Below are positions 24,819-36,502 of a stretch of 64,000 nucleotides of DNA, piece after piece (positions within the stretch are counted from its first letter, which is position 1; every line of letters starts with the position of its first letter). Location: NCBI GenBank assembly GCA_000320605.2, contig KB445801.1, positions 1,011,506 through 1,075,505 on the forward strand. The letters are read 5' to 3'. This stretch comes from Gelatoporia subvermispora B. Its lineage: Eukaryota > Basidiomycota > Agaricomycetes > Polyporales > Gelatoporiaceae. The position numbers were made by a program, and so were the translations under genes. The notes beneath the pieces were generated by a model. It did not search any database. It had not been told where the DNA came from and saw only the letters and a program-made list of their open reading frames with translations.

Positions 24819-25891
24819 TCGCCGTTGTCATTGCACCGCCTCGAAGACGTTCCCACAGTCAGTCATACCGGGATGACGAGACCTTGAGCGAAAGTGGATA
24901 CAAGCAGCGCATCCCCATGTAGACCTACATATGGTGCAACATTCCACGCCTCCAAGGACCTGATGGACGCTCTAGCTGTGACTTACCACCTTCACCTTGC
25001 CAAGATTAGTGCACAAGAATATGACTCAGCTGTATGACTCTTTTTTTACCGTCTTTTTTGTGGTAAATGACGTTCGAGGTGATAGATATATTTCGATATA
25101 TGACGAACAAAACATAATTTCTTTTGCGAGTCGCGGAGGCACTCAGCCATGACAGTTCCAATTGCTTGTCTCAGGTAGCCTCTGCGGGACGATTGTCAGT
25201 ACGACTCGGCGTACAGGCCGTTCAGCAAGACAGCCCGATATATGCGATTGCTCCGCACCTGTGAGACAAGGTGCATGTTATCCCGAATATGCATTGATGT
25301 ATAAATTCGCAGCATCTCCGTCAGCTTCCATCTGAGCTGTTGCACCGGACGTGGGTTGACCGCCCCGAAATCCGCCGCGTCAATTGAGCACGCCCCGAAG
25401 ACACAATTGACTTTCGAACCTACCGACTGGCCGAGATATTTTGAGCGGAGAGTAGGGCGACACCACGAGTGGTCAGTGATAGCTCCCCACGACCGGGCCC
25501 TGTTCCGAATGCGACGCCTCATTGTCGTAGGGTCAGAAATCACCAGCGTTTGCGCAAACTGACTGCACACGGAAAACGTCACGTAATTTTATCAGATGGG
25601 ATACGGCGGGTTGCCGCCTCCGCCAGAACGAGGCATTACACGCCCACCAAGACAAAAGGCCATGAGCGCTTGTGATGTGCGTTGGGCAGGACACAGGTAC
25701 GTTGACCATGAACCTGCCGACCGCGCCCGCATCATTTCATATAGACCAAGTTCTATTGTATGGAACATGAAAACGAGGACTTTGCAATCGTATAAAGGTA
25801 GTCTTGAGGACGAGAAGCGAGCAGCACTCACCAGTATCCACATTCAATCGCTTGACAGCTCTACACATCCTCTTTATCTCAAGCCCTACAC
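24819..25891. other. Upstream of the MLKL-like gene and of the pheromone gene at 25892
   Basis: May include the unresolved 5' exon of the MLKL-like gene at about 24820-24930. A 128-codon minus frame at 25196-25582 has no recognisable motif. Confidence 0.4.
25791..25796 (+). promoter_or_regulatory. TATA box of the pheromone gene at 25892
   Basis: TATAAA, 101 nt before the ATG. Position agrees with similar elements at 2601, 11622, 14071, 29965 and 41051. Confidence 0.45.
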
Positions 25892-26020
25892 ATGGACGCC
25901 TTCCTCACTGTTGCAGAACCCGTCCCTGCAGAACATGAAATCGTGGAGATAGAGGTCCCGACGGACGAGGAGCACTCCAACATCCAGTCCTTTGTCTCAC
26001 AGCATTGCATCATCGCCTAA
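25892..26020 (+). CDS. Lipopeptide mating pheromone precursor, SQHCIIA class
   Basis: Intronless, 42 residues. Starts MDAFLTVAEPVPAEHEIV, continues VPTDEEHSNIQ and ends SFVSQHCIIA. The DEEH motif 12 residues before the CaaX cysteine resembles the charged two-residue processing sites proposed for agaricomycete pheromones (for example ER or EH), which would leave a mature peptide of about 11 residues ending QHC. It shares SFVSQHCIIA exactly with the precursor at 58886-59005. It lies upstream of receptor A, separated from it by one unrelated gene. Confidence 0.87.
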   Translation: MDAFLTVAEPVPAEHEIVEIEVPTDEEHSNIQSFVSQHCIIA

Positions 26021-26773
26021 ACGGCATAAACCAATGTGAGCGGGTACGCGGGTATTCTCATAACACTGATTACTGACCGAGTTCCTGTATTACAGATCTG
26101 CCACGAAACGCCAGCCTTGCCTCAACATTTACACTCACATTATTATTATTGCATCCTCGCTTTCGCCACTGGTGGCGAAGAGGTTGAGGGCGACGAACAT
26201 AATCAGGGAGAGCACAACTTGTATCCCAAGCATCTTGTTTGTATCAATACCAGCAGTGGATCTCTATCTCTTGCATCAAGTGCTTCGTAGCACGACCAAT
26301 GTTCATAGAAGCTGGGCACCGTCAGAACCCCAGCACGTAGGTCGGCTATTCGCGAGGAACATTACATCAAACAAGCGCACGTTTGAAAAGCGACGCTACT
26401 ATACTTTGAGGTCGTGTTAAATCAGGCTATGAACACAGTGTCTGCAGAACTCACCGCTTCTGGGAGACGTCTGCACGATGTCGAGTCTCAGTTTACGAAT
26501 GGCAGCCTGCAGACCCTATAGGCTCTCGCAGGGTTTGGGAGGAAACACTAGATCAAGTAGTCCATACAGCCCATGAAGACGCAGTGCACAAAATCATATA
26601 TTCTCGATATGTGAGGTGCCGGTGATGACCGTCAGAAAGAAAGGACGCACAGTCAGAAGCGCCGTAATAGCCCTTTCTGCCTTGCTTTACCTACCGACTG
26701 CACCGGAACACGTTATCCCCGGCACACGGATCCACTGAACTTCCTTGAATTGCTTGCTTGCTTGGCGAACACT
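26021..26773. other. Intergenic, pheromone gene to RGG-rich gene
   Basis: 0.75 kb; nothing recognised. Confidence 0.5.
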
Positions 26774-27674
26774 ATGGACGAATCTGTGCCTGCTGATGGA
26801 CCCTCAACACCTGGCCGGGGTAGGGGTAGTAGAGGAAGTCATAAGCCTCGCGGTGGCTTGGGCAAGTACCTGCGGGCAAGAGGACGCGGGAGAGGGCGAG
26901 GAGGACGTCCTGCTGAATGGGGCCAGCGTCTGGTCTTAGAAGGAGAAGAGCAGGTGGAACAGGATGAGGAGGAAGCGCAAGAACTGCAGCAGAAGTACGC
27001 GAGGCGACAACTCGGGTCGAACGCGGATCGTTATGTCGAGCCCGAGCCCGAGCTCGACTCAGGGGGCGCGTATACGATACTACGCCAGTCAATGCTGTCT
27101 GCTCACCTGGATCTTATGTAGGGGAGGAGGTGGTTGAACCAGAAGTGGACCTGTCCTCCTTCCTCGAACGTCAGCGAATATCCGATGCTGCCGGCCCTTC
27201 TTCCACACTATTGCACGAGGAAGATGACGATGTAGATCATAGTCTGGATCATCTCATTCCTCGCGCACATGCCAGCTCGCAAAACAAGAAAGGAAAGGTG
27301 ACGCAGATAGAGTGGGATGCACGCCTGGAGGAGATGAGTCGGGAAAAGGCTGCTGCTGAGGCCAAGTGGGGTATGTCATTCGCCAGTCATATCCATCCAT
27401 GCAGACTGTCATCGTACTTCTCTTAGATCTCAAGGCACGATTCCGCGCGCAGACAGCCAATCAACGCGGAAAACCCAGCCCTCGAGGTAAAGTGGGCTCG
27501 AGGAGCCAGGCCGATGGTGTGCACGTTTGTTCCCGAGTGTTGCATAGTTCTAATGCATCTGCACATTCAGATCGTGCGTATGTGGAAGCACCTCCGCTTC
27601 CCTCCGAACCCCAGAAACCACTGAAGACAGACAAGGAGGGAATGGAAGATTTCCTCGACGACCTACTCGGATGA
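26774..27674 (+). CDS. RGG-rich conserved protein of unknown function ending FLDDLLG
   Basis: Start ATG at 26774 gives MDESVPADGPSTPGRGRGSR and an arginine-glycine-rich region (GRGRGRGGRPAEWGQR). Then come a glutamate-rich helix, ARRQLGSNADRY, and in exon 2 KGKVTQIEWDARLEEMSREK. After further introns (27371-27426, 27487-27570) it reads DLKARFRAQTANQRGKPS and ends TDKEGMEDFLDDLLG. The modular conservation (basic RGG, NADRY, IEWDxRLEEM, DLKxRFR, FLDDLL) suggests a conserved fungal nuclear or RNA-linked protein, but I cannot name it. The first intron fits frame only with a GC donor (27066-27121). It lies between a pheromone gene and receptor A and transcribes towards the latter. Confidence 0.65.
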
Positions 27675-27962
27675 GATTCAACCACACACGTAACCTGTGT
27701 GCAATGCTCTTCAGGTATGTTATCCACCTATGTTCCATCATTCGCCGGAAAACCAGCCCGGGTTCACCAGTACTGAGTCAATTCTATCATGCATTATAAT
27801 TGATACAGAGCGCGTCGCAAGCGCTAGAATTACAGCAATGTGGGACCAACGTGAATGATGGGCGGGAGACAGAGCGTCCGTAACATGTGCGCAGCGGCGG
27901 AATATGTCAGTGAGATAAACCATAATGATACGGGTAAAGTGAGGGGCGAGATATCAGTGGAA

Positions 27963-29649
27963 TTAGAGATCGCGCGTCGACTCCGTTTGGATGGTCACTT
28001 GGATGGCATCCGTGAATTCGAACGGCTGGGTCTGGGTCAGAGGCTGTACGGAAGGCGGTGTGAATGGCCGATGGTATGCAGGAGTACTGGCGGATTCAGA
28101 TGACTCTTCGGTGCGAACCTCGTTGGCGACACGGTCAGCAGATTGCTCGACATCGGGCGACGCCAGAGGTGCGTCGCAGTCCTCTGATGCAGCACTCGGC
28201 GAAGGCATGCCCTTCTCAAGATCGATATTCGAGACACTGTCAAGGCCGATAGAGAGATCTGAGTCGAAGCTTTTGCGGGGGTTGCGAGCTGGAGGAGAGT
28301 AGGGAGGAAGCGACGGAACAGAACCTATCCCTTTGCCAAATCTGTGAGAACAGCCGATGTTAGAGACGAGCGTACCGACGGAGATATGAGACGTACGCAA
28401 ATCGGCCTTTAGAGGCAGACGCCTGAAGTGGTTGGAAGCCTAAGCGCTTTGCGACCCACCAGAAGGCCAGACGATAATGCTTGCGCGCCTCCTCGGCGAA
28501 CCCAAATAGGGAGAAGAACAGCAACGCGGCGAACAGGTATACCCAGCGGCCCATTTCCGCAGATATGTAGAATGCACGATTGCTCTTCCAGATCAGGGCA
28601 GGAATCTCTTCGACAAACCAGAAGTCGAAGTGAGTATCAGACCAGGAGATCCACGGCTCGAGGTCGACACCGTCGGTATTAATGAAGATGCTGTATGCGC
28701 CGATAGGAATGGTGCAGGCCATCTCCGCGCAAGCGAGGAGCATCAATCGGAAGTAGCGACCGGCGGTGATAGAGTTGTTAGAGGAAAGGTATTGCTGGAA
28801 TTTCGCTCGGCGAATCCAAAATCGTCGCAGCGTCAGAGCTGTTGAGACTTATGAAGATATGGAAGTAATTCTGGAAACAGCATGCTCACCTGCGTAAACG
28901 AAGGAAATGCAGCCGATTAGGACGGGCCACATAAATACGAGGGGGTATGCAGGCGGAGTATTGTAGATCTCCGGAACACATCCAACATCCTCGAGGATGT
29001 TGAAGCGATGGCCTATATGTCAAATGTGAGTATATGCAGATCCAGAGCATCACTGTGGCGGCTGACCTTGAACTACAACATCTGGAATGAAAGGGAATAT
29101 TCAATGCGGTGAACGCACTAGTCTGAAAATATGAGCTTACGTAGGATCATGACAAGCACAGGTATCCCAACTCCTATGCACAAATCTATGAATACGTCGC
29201 GTCGTTTCTACAGACGGCTCAGCTTCAGTGGAAGACAAGAGACGTGCTGAGGCGCCACATATGTACCTCTTCACGAGTCACGGAAACGCTCGAAATCGAG
29301 GTGATTTTGTATAGCCGTCTATTGATGCAGAGAGACGCGGCGGGTATCCCAACACCAGCACCAATGAGGCATTTTGTAGCTACAACCTGTCAGCCAACAG
29401 TGAAAGAGGTGGGCAAGTAAGACTTGATGACTTACAGATGTCACACCAGATTGGCGCTATATCGCGGGCAGTGCTGCGCCATACGATAGAATCCACAAAT
29501 TCTATCAAGCACGCGAGAGACGTCCAGACCATGTAAATGCAGGTACCAGAGTTCCATGCTTGGAGATGCCAGGGCAATGGGATCAAGGCAACGATGAACC
29601 CGAAGAAAGCGAAGATCGAGAACACAGGATACGTTGAGTCGGAATCCAT
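27963..29649 (-). CDS. STE3: STE3-type pheromone receptor A
   Basis: Seven exons (29436-29649, 29267-29379, 29141-29207, 29067-29081, 28890-29012, 28397-28838, 27963-28341) give 450 residues. Helix 1 begins after MDSDSTYPVF; the receptor hallmark PLPWHLQAWNSGTCIYM leads into helix 2, then IAPIWCDI, SLCINRRLYKI, GHRFNILEDVGC, helix 4 with WPVLIGCISFVYA, and YFRLMLLACAEM. Further on are WSDTHFDF and a last helix LFFSLFGFAEEARKHYR, followed by a cytosolic tail of about 150 residues rich in S, P and E. Seven helices and these motifs define the class D fungal GPCR that senses lipopeptide pheromone and couples to a heterotrimeric G protein. The 15-nt fourth exon results from an extra intron at GHRF absent from receptors B, C, D and F. 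Confidence 0.95.
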
Positions 29650-29964
29650 CGCTAGAGAGCGTAAAGACAGGTAGGCACGTTGAGAGTGCGGAAAGGGCTC
29701 TGTGAGCCTCGCTCGCTCTATTTCGTCTTATGCATATTCACCGCACAATGGGATCCTGCTGCGCTCAAGCGTCGAACCATCGCTTGCTGTCATCAGACTG
29801 CCCTTTGTTCGACCCGCGCGGACCTTCCTTTCTGGTCTCGGCAATCTCGGCACGAGCCTCCCCGGGCGCCTCCTTCTCCCGCCTGATCGAGCTGTTTTGC
29901 TGCACGTTCTAGGCAGCTTGCTAGCTACCGGCTCAATGGCACTGGTACTTCATTATTCTCTGAC

Positions 29965-29970
29965 TATAAA
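29965..29970 (+). promoter_or_regulatory. TATA box of the pheromone gene at 30070
   Basis: TATAAA, 105 nt before the ATG of the small CaaX gene. The recurring distance supports both the element and the small gene. Confidence 0.45.
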
Positions 29971-30069
29971 TGCCTGCGAATCGTCCTCAAAATAACCACA
30001 TGCGCAAAGTCTCTCTGATTTGGTCCTCGCTGAGCATTTTCTAAAATTGCCAGTGCTCTTTCTTATGCC

Positions 30070-30216
30070 ATGGATCTATTCGCCGACCTCGAAAGCTTTC
30101 TGGATGTCCCAGATAGTCAGGCATCCACAGATATAACATCATCCTCGCCATCTACACCCCAGGAGCTCGAAAGGATGGACGGGAATACTTCGTTTTCGTG
30201 GTGCAGCATTGCGTAG
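30070..30216 (+). CDS. Pheromone precursor candidate ending CSIA
   Basis: Intronless, 48 residues. Starts MDLFADLESFLDVPDSQA, is rich in S, T and P in the middle, and ends LERMDGNTSFSWCSIA. CSIA fits the CaaX rule (Cys, two mostly small or aliphatic residues, terminal Ala). ER 12 residues before the cysteine is a good match to the E-R cleavage site reported for agaricomycete pheromones, giving a mature MDGNTSFSWC. It lies upstream of and divergent from receptor A, as expected for a receptor/pheromone pair, with a TATA box at the usual distance. It is unlike the SQHCIIA class. Confidence 0.75.
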   Translation: MDLFADLESFLDVPDSQASTDITSSSPSTPQELERMDGNTSFSWCSIA

Positions 30217-30931
30217 TGTGCTTTCCAAACGTCGGACGTGCTCAAATTTGTGAGTCAGCCATTCAGCCACTTTCTGAGGCATGTCACTGAACGGGCTTCA
30301 CCTCATAGACCCTCCTTGATAGTTTTGTCCCGTAGGCGGACATATTTATTCGCAATTCGACGCGCTATCTACGGTTCAGCAACATCCCTCGAGCATCACG
30401 TACCACTGTATCCTTAGATCCAGACAAAGGATCCATCCTATGTTTTTGTACTGCGTATGCAGCGCATCAGTTCCCAACATTCTCTCAATACACGAAACAT
30501 TTGGCCGGGCCACTGTAATGTGCTCTCATTCGGTCGCGCAGACCATCTTCACGCAGCAGGTATGCGAAATACTATCACGTGTTCTGCTACTTGAAGGTCC
30601 CTCGCTGCGAGCAGCCAGGAGCAGTCTTGCGCCAATCAGGACATGTATGATCCCGCAACGCTTTCGTTCGGAAGTACATAAGCACCAGTATATCCGCTTT
30701 CGCTATGCGAATGCGCATAGGGCAGCCTGCAGGACCTGTCGTGATAGATCAATCGAGATCAATTGACCATGAACCTACCGCGGAACATTCTGCCTGTGTA
30801 TAAACCCCGATGGCGAAGGATGATACCTGTTGGTACGCTGTGGCAATGTGTGTCACAGTACGATAAAGGAGCGCCTCGACCTCAGATCCTCGTCTTGAGA
30901 TCAAGACCTGAGATCAAGGACAAGAGGACAA

Positions 30932-30975
30932 TGGATCACTTCCCGTAAGGAATCTAGGGCCAGTTTTCTTAGATT
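30932..30975 (+). repeat. Inverted repeat, left arm
   Basis: 44 nt containing TCACTTCCCGTAAGG and GGGCCAGTTTT. The reverse complement recurs at 31507-31550 with one mismatch. The arms enclose about 530 nt without a convincing gene. A related, more diverged copy lies at 37208-37306 in direct orientation. Confidence 0.85.
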
Positions 30976-31506
30976 TCGTGTCCCAGATGGCCTAAGCGAA
31001 CGGCAGAGCGTGACATTTTCAAACTCCGACGGGCATCCTAAATGCTCCCAGACGACGAAGTTGGGTCGAGGGGGGTACCCCTTCTCCCAGAGCTTTCCAA
31101 AGTTCCCTTACGACCGCTTATGTCGCTTGAGGTGCACAAACATATCTCCGTCTCCTCGACGACCGACCCCTGCCGTCTATGGCCATTCGTCGAGCTTGAT
31201 GATGTCATCGCTGGGTGCGCTCAACTTCGCCATGCTGCTCCTTGCTGCCCTCTTCCTGTGCAATCTACATTGCAGAATTGCAAGGAGCCCGAGAGTAATT
31301 GCGTGTCATCATCTGAGAAGTGTCTTCATCTGAGAAGGACATCTTTCCTCCGTAGGGAGAGCACATCAGAACACGCGTAGACAGGACACAGGTGTCGCAG
31401 ATTTAGGGAAACTGGCCCTAGACATAGCCGTTTGGGACGCTGCACGTGGTTACGGTTTGGAGCCAGTTTAGGCAAGGGGCGCCGGTCACACTTTTTGCGA
31501 GTCCGC

Positions 31507-31550
31507 AATCTAGGAAAACTGGCCCTAGATTCCTTACGGGAAGTGATCCA
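31507..31550 (-). repeat. Inverted repeat, right arm
   Basis: Reverse complement of 30932-30975 with a single difference in 44 positions. A shorter related segment (GGGAAACTGGCCCTAGA) occurs at about 31408-31424, inside the enclosed interval. No transposase and no obvious target-site duplication were found, so the element type is open: a MITE-like element or a folded-back duplication. Confidence 0.85.
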
Positions 31551-32969
31551 CTGCATAGTATCAGATAGTTCGAAACTATTATCCGTTATGGCGTGCGAAG
31601 AGCTATTGGCCCCCGAGCTTACCGAGCGAGCGAATGTCAGGCTATTTCCTATGGCGACATCATGTCGGACGCAGCTAGTCATTGGCGTGAGGCAAATTTT
31701 GTCGTCCAGAAAGCTCATGCGGCTTGAAGAGATACAGTAACCGTTGGGAGTCGCGACGGCACACAGGGCGGCGGCCTCACGCGCCACATGGCCCGCCGTA
31801 GAGCGACGCCTGGACCTTGAGATCCCAGTAAATGAGATCATACACAATAGGACGGCATCAAACGGCACGTATGCTGAGAAGTGTGCACATTGTGCATGTT
31901 CTGCCGCTGGGTCGGAAGTGATAAATTCCGAGCGGACCTGAGGAACGAAGGTTCGGAAGGTTATCATACCGGTTGGTTTTTGTGTGACCGTGATTTTGTG
32001 ACTCACCAGCGCTTGACTCTTGGTCATCACTTTCACGTCATGTACTCTGCTTCAGTTGCCCTTTCATGCACTCATTTTCAACGCCTACGCTCCAATTTTA
32101 GGTCCTGCTGGTCTTTCAATCTACATTTGTGAATTGCCGATCAATCCTTGAGCACAGCTTGCTTGGATGTGGTCATACAGTACCCGCATCGCCACGTGCC
32201 TGTCTGAGCTTGTGATTTCGATGTGACACTCACGTGCGTCTCGCATGGCATTCACGTGCGCTATGTTGTTTCGACTCTCTCGTCTCGTCGCCTCCGCCAC
32301 CGGTCTAGCAGTAGTACAGCATACATGCGCGGGCGAGAGAGAGGAGAGTCGGAACATCCTACAGAGGAAGGCTGACAACCAGATTAACCTACGTTGATGG
32401 AAGCACGCCTTCATGCTGGGTTCAAGGTTGGGTATACTAATCGAATACCCACACCACAGGAATATCAAATGCTAGCGGTGCTGATATCGAGTAATATACC
32501 GAAGACGTCCGCGAGGAACGAGGCGTGTGTACGCACACGCTCGCTACCCAGGTACAAAGTTAACAGCAATACTGGTACTACCGGCACGTGCGCTGACGGT
32601 AAGCGCCAACGTACATAGCCGTATTGCTCACCAAATGCGGCAAGTCTCCTTATAGATGTACTGTTCCGGCTAACAACTGAATTCAGAGGCTTGACGTATG
32701 AAACGCATATCTTTAGACCAAATGTATGGGATGCAGCATGTCTCTAGAGACAACAAACGAACTGTGATTGCTCACCTAACGAGGAAGGAGTCGGGTCGTG
32801 CCCCCATGTTAGCGGAGTTCGGTACCTTTTTCACGAGTCGTTCCTGGGCTACGATTGAATACAATGGCAAAGTACAGGGTACATACATAAGCGTCTCAAA
32901 ATCCTCTTGCTGGGCACCCCACCTTTCCGGAGTACACACCTTTGTAATTTCTCTACTCCATCATCCGTA

Positions 32970-33098
32970 ATGGACGAATTTCTTGATATCGAACATCTTC
33001 TACCACCGTCGCCGTCATCATCCTCAGATGCTACAGCATTACCTATGGACGAGGATTCAGCCTGGTATCGACCAGGAGGATTTTGCACTATTACTTGA
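32970..33098 (+). CDS. Pheromone precursor candidate ending CTIT
   Basis: Intronless, 42 residues: MDEFLDIEHLLPPSPSSS at the start, MDEDSAWYRPGGFCTIT at the end. The MDxF start, acidic and serine-rich body and Cys at position -4 fit a pheromone precursor. The CaaX box CTIT is less usual because X is Thr, but basidiomycete precursors with non-Ala ends are known. It lies about 0.9 kb beyond the 3' end of receptor B, convergent with it. The receptor is flanked on its other side by a second small gene ending CTVT, so B sits between two Thr-ended peptides. Confidence 0.68.
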   Translation: MDEFLDIEHLLPPSPSSSSDATALPMDEDSAWYRPGGFCTIT

Positions 33099-33954
33099 CA
33101 CGGTGAGCGTGTGTGCTCTCGGAAGCAAATGTACGAGTCGGGCTCACATTTTCGAGCAGTCATCAAACCTACATTTGCTTGCAGTTCATTACTGAGGCCG
33201 GCCTCAACGATCACGTTATGGTAAGTCCGGTTTGGTTTCACACAAGGAGAATTCACCGTTAATCTACCTCTTCTACCCACCCGTCGATTGGACGTAGCAT
33301 GCTCCTGGTTGCCCCAACGTTCTTTGTAGCGCTAGTCGTAAATTGTATCATAATAGACTCTTGTTTCAGGACGAGTTGATGCGCTTCGTGCTCACTGTGC
33401 GAATGTACTCGTGAATAGAAACGATTTGAGGGCTTGTCTTTGTTAACACCGCTGTGTTTCGCCACATAATGCATACTCGTGAAGCTGTCTCTGGCGCGAC
33501 CTTGTTTCAGAAGAGTCTTCAAGACGCACGCATGATCTGCAGTGGGATGACGTGTTGCACCAGAAAGATGGTGTGATCTTGTATTTCGAGTTATTGGGCA
33601 CCCGTAGTGAAACGTGGTTTACAACTTCGAAGACAATGTGCCGGCTTGGATCACTAAATTCGTCGGAGGCTTCGAGTGCCTCACCATCTGCCGGCGTGAA
33701 GGGCAGAGGGTTCAATGGTACTACTCGAACGTTGAGACCAGAATTACATCCGTGCCTCACCATTGCCGGGACATCACAGTTTTATGACCAAATGCGTGAG
33801 TTAATACATTGACGGCAATAATGGATGTAGTACTACATATGACAACTGAAGTAAGGCTAGACTATAGCCGATGCGAACGGGTATAGATATGTCGGATCCC
33901 GGATGATCATGACAGGAAGTGTCGGAAAGTTATGAGCGATCCAGAGCGTATGGG
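33099..33954. other. Convergent 3' region, CTIT gene and receptor B
   Basis: 0.86 kb; nothing recognised. Confidence 0.5.
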
Positions 33955-35522
33955 TTACACCATCTCAGCGACATTAGATTCCATAGCCATCTGAGTATTG
34001 CGACTCTGCAACTCCGGAAGAGCAGCAGAGGAGCCCAAAGGACTAGAGAGTACAGGTGTCGAGTCCGGTGTTGGGAGGTCTTCTATCGTTATTCCATGAT
34101 CTAATTCAGGCCGGCGACACGTGGTGAGATGACTGCCGTGTGTCGTTATTGGTGGCGGGAAGGCGACATCTCGCGGAGAGGGTTCGATATCGAGGAAAGT
34201 AGACGCGTGTTCTGATTGAGCTCCCGATTTCGATGGCGACATAGAGAGTGCGGCACCACCTTTGGGAGGGCTGTATGAAGGCAATGCATCCTCCTTATCG
34301 TCAAGCATGTTCAAGCTGGGGATCGATTGCAGCGCATGGCAATGTCTGTAGCTAGGATATTTCAGGAATTGTCTAGTGCGAGGTGTAGAGCACGTACGGT
34401 CGAACAACCGGCAGAGATCCCATCAGCTTTTTCGAGTCCTTTGGCGCAAGGCGTAATATCTTACAACGCACGAAGTTGACTCCTCGCCTGTAGTCTTGCA
34501 TTGGCTCGCTACCGAAGCCGAAGAAGAGAAAGAACAAGTATGCCGACACAGGTATAGCCCACCATACTAGCATGAGCTGAGAATGGTACGTTGAGGTAAG
34601 TAGCACTGTGGGAAACATGCCCACACGGCTGAAGTCGGAGTGGACGTCTGCCCAGTTATCCCAAACGCGAAGGCCATTGGCCAAATTTCCCACTAGTGTT
34701 ACCGTAGTGAGTGAAGTTCCCCATATCATTTCAGTGACGGCCATTGCCATCAATCGCAGGTAGCGATTGGTAGATAGGGAAGAGTCCGAGTTGGCGAGAT
34801 GCTTTGCGAACGACAGGCGTTTTTGGAAAAAATGGTAGAACGCAACGGCTGGGATAGACTTTGAGCTCAAAATTTGACTCAAGTTAAAGATGGGTACTTA
34901 CCAGCATACCCCATGGTGATCACTGCAAACAGGAGAGGGACGAACCATACCACGAATATTGCGGGAACGGAATAGTATGTTGCTGGTTCGCAGCCAACCT
35001 CCTCCACAATGTCAAACCGGTGTCCTTGAACAACATAATCTGCGTAAAGATGTCAGAAGAATACAGGTCATAAGACATGCAAGCATACGGAGAGCCATGA
35101 GTACTGCTGGGACGCCGAAACACATGACTGTCTCGAAGATCATACGCCGCCTCTTATCGACAAACGTCAAGCGTACAACGCGCGTTGAAGCCACCAGCTC
35201 TAGATGTTTACACACGCACAGTGTGCATGCTGGAAGGGCACTCGAAGAGCCGATGATAATTTTGGTAGCTGGCCGTTTGTTAGAGCCGCATCAGTCAGGC
35301 CAGAACCGAAGGCTCACTGATGTCGCACCACACCGGAGCATAGTTGAGGACCCTGTTCCTCCACACAATAGAGTTCACACCATATATCACATTGAGAGTG
35401 AACAACCAAGCGATGATTGCTAGCGTAGCAACATTCCGTGCTCGCCAGTGGGAAGGTAGGGGGACGAGCACGAGGGCTGCAGCGATGAAAGCACCAACGG
35501 GCATAGATAACGCCATCGTCAT
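33955..35522 (-). CDS. STE3: STE3-type pheromone receptor B
   Basis: Five exons (35318-35522, 35089-35268, 34902-35039, 34398-34848, 33955-34345) give 454 residues. Start MTMALSMPVGAF, then helix 1, PLPSHWRARNVATLAIIAWL, YAPVWCDI, PACTLCVCKHLELVAS, KRRRMIFETVMCFGVP, GHRFDIVEEVGC and WFVPLLFAVITMGYA. Next come RYLRLMAMAVTEMIWG and YLFFLFFGFGSEPMQDYRR, then a tail of about 140 residues. It shares with receptor D the HWRARN motif and the absence of the intron that splits exon 2/3 in A and C, so B and D form one subgroup. It lies between the CTIT gene (32970) and the CTVT gene (36389). Confidence 0.95.
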
Positions 35523-36388
35523 AGAGGAGATGACAGAACGAGCTGCGAGTCACATAGCACGTACATATACTGCCGCATAATGGCTCGCAAGCACACCATC
35601 GGCGGTTTGAACGGACAAAAGCAACCAGGTCTATTGATCGCTAGATAGGCTGTCCCGGGCGCTCAATAGATCCGGGGACAAAGGGCGAGATCGGCGGCTA
35701 CATGATCTTTGCGGCTAACTGCGCTCAAGCGCTCAGACAGCGCTCGGCACAGTGCTATAGGCCTGCGCGATTCTGTCTAGCTGAGGGCAGTTAGAGACGT
35801 CGGTCCGCCATGCTGACCCATCTCAATCGGTAGAAGGAGCGACCAGCACCTGAAGCCTACCAAATGGTGTAGTAGGCTGAAGGAATTTATGTGCAGTCTT
35901 TTCAGCTTGCGCCGGCAGCCCTGGCCCCTGGTGATCCTCGCATGAATATGGGACACGATAGCCCGAGAACAGCCAGTCTATCACGCACGGTATGGCGCGG
36001 CCAATCATTCGCGCATAACTCAAAGATGTCCAACGCCCATGATCTCGAAAAAGTCAATAATGATAGACCTCACGGACATTCAACAACATGCATGTACACT
36101 GGCAGTAAGATCAACTAGTACACCTAATAATAATGGAACAGGTATGATCGACAAGTCTCCGTTATGTTTTGCTATATGCAGTTCAAGCTGCGCTGTTCGG
36201 ATAGCAACGATTAGCTTCATAGCGACGATGAATATGGCGAGCACACACTTTCATGAGAATTTCTTACAAACTCCCGTCCAGCGTGAGCATAGCCAAAATT
36301 TTGAATGCTTACACAGCAATGAGACTTTTTAACAAGGTGGAATGTCTGTGACAACCTACCAAGAAATGACTTACACCGAACGCAGGCT
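35523..36388. other. Upstream of receptor B
   Basis: 0.87 kb between receptor B and the CTVT gene; nothing recognised. Confidence 0.5.
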
Positions 36389-36502
36389 TCACGTCACGGT
36401 GCAAAACATAGACATGCCTCCGGTACCAGGCGCTTCCGCATCACGCGGGACATCAGGCATGTCCTCCGGAATAGACATAGATAGTGGTTCGAAGGCATCC
36501 AT
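36389..36502 (-). CDS. Pheromone precursor candidate ending CTVT
   Basis: Intronless, 37 residues, ATG at 36502. Starts MDAFEPLSMSIPEDMPDV and ends RDAEAPGTGGMSMFCTVT. CTVT is a CaaX-like end with Thr last. DAEAPGTGG is nearly repeated as DAEAPSTGG in the precursor at 46701-46829, so the two are related in the part expected to survive processing. A TATATAG element lies about 112 nt upstream on the minus strand. It lies upstream of receptor B, in the same orientation. Confidence 0.72.
   Translation of the reverse strand: MDAFEPLSMSIPEDMPDVPRDAEAPGTGGMSMFCTVT

Larger units (their letters stand above)
30217..32969. other. Gene-free stretch holding the inverted repeat
   Basis: 2.75 kb between two peptide genes. 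Apart from the repeat arms, frames of 50-236 codons show no motif and lie across the repeat, so they are not taken as genes. Confidence 0.5.

Noticed and set aside
30932..30949. ATG-GAT-CAC-TTC (MDHF) at the repeat, resembling a pheromone start
   Set aside because: Followed at once by a stop codon.
31326..32036. 236-codon minus frame
   Set aside because: Spans a repeat arm, has no motif, membrane pattern or splice context; chance opening more likely.
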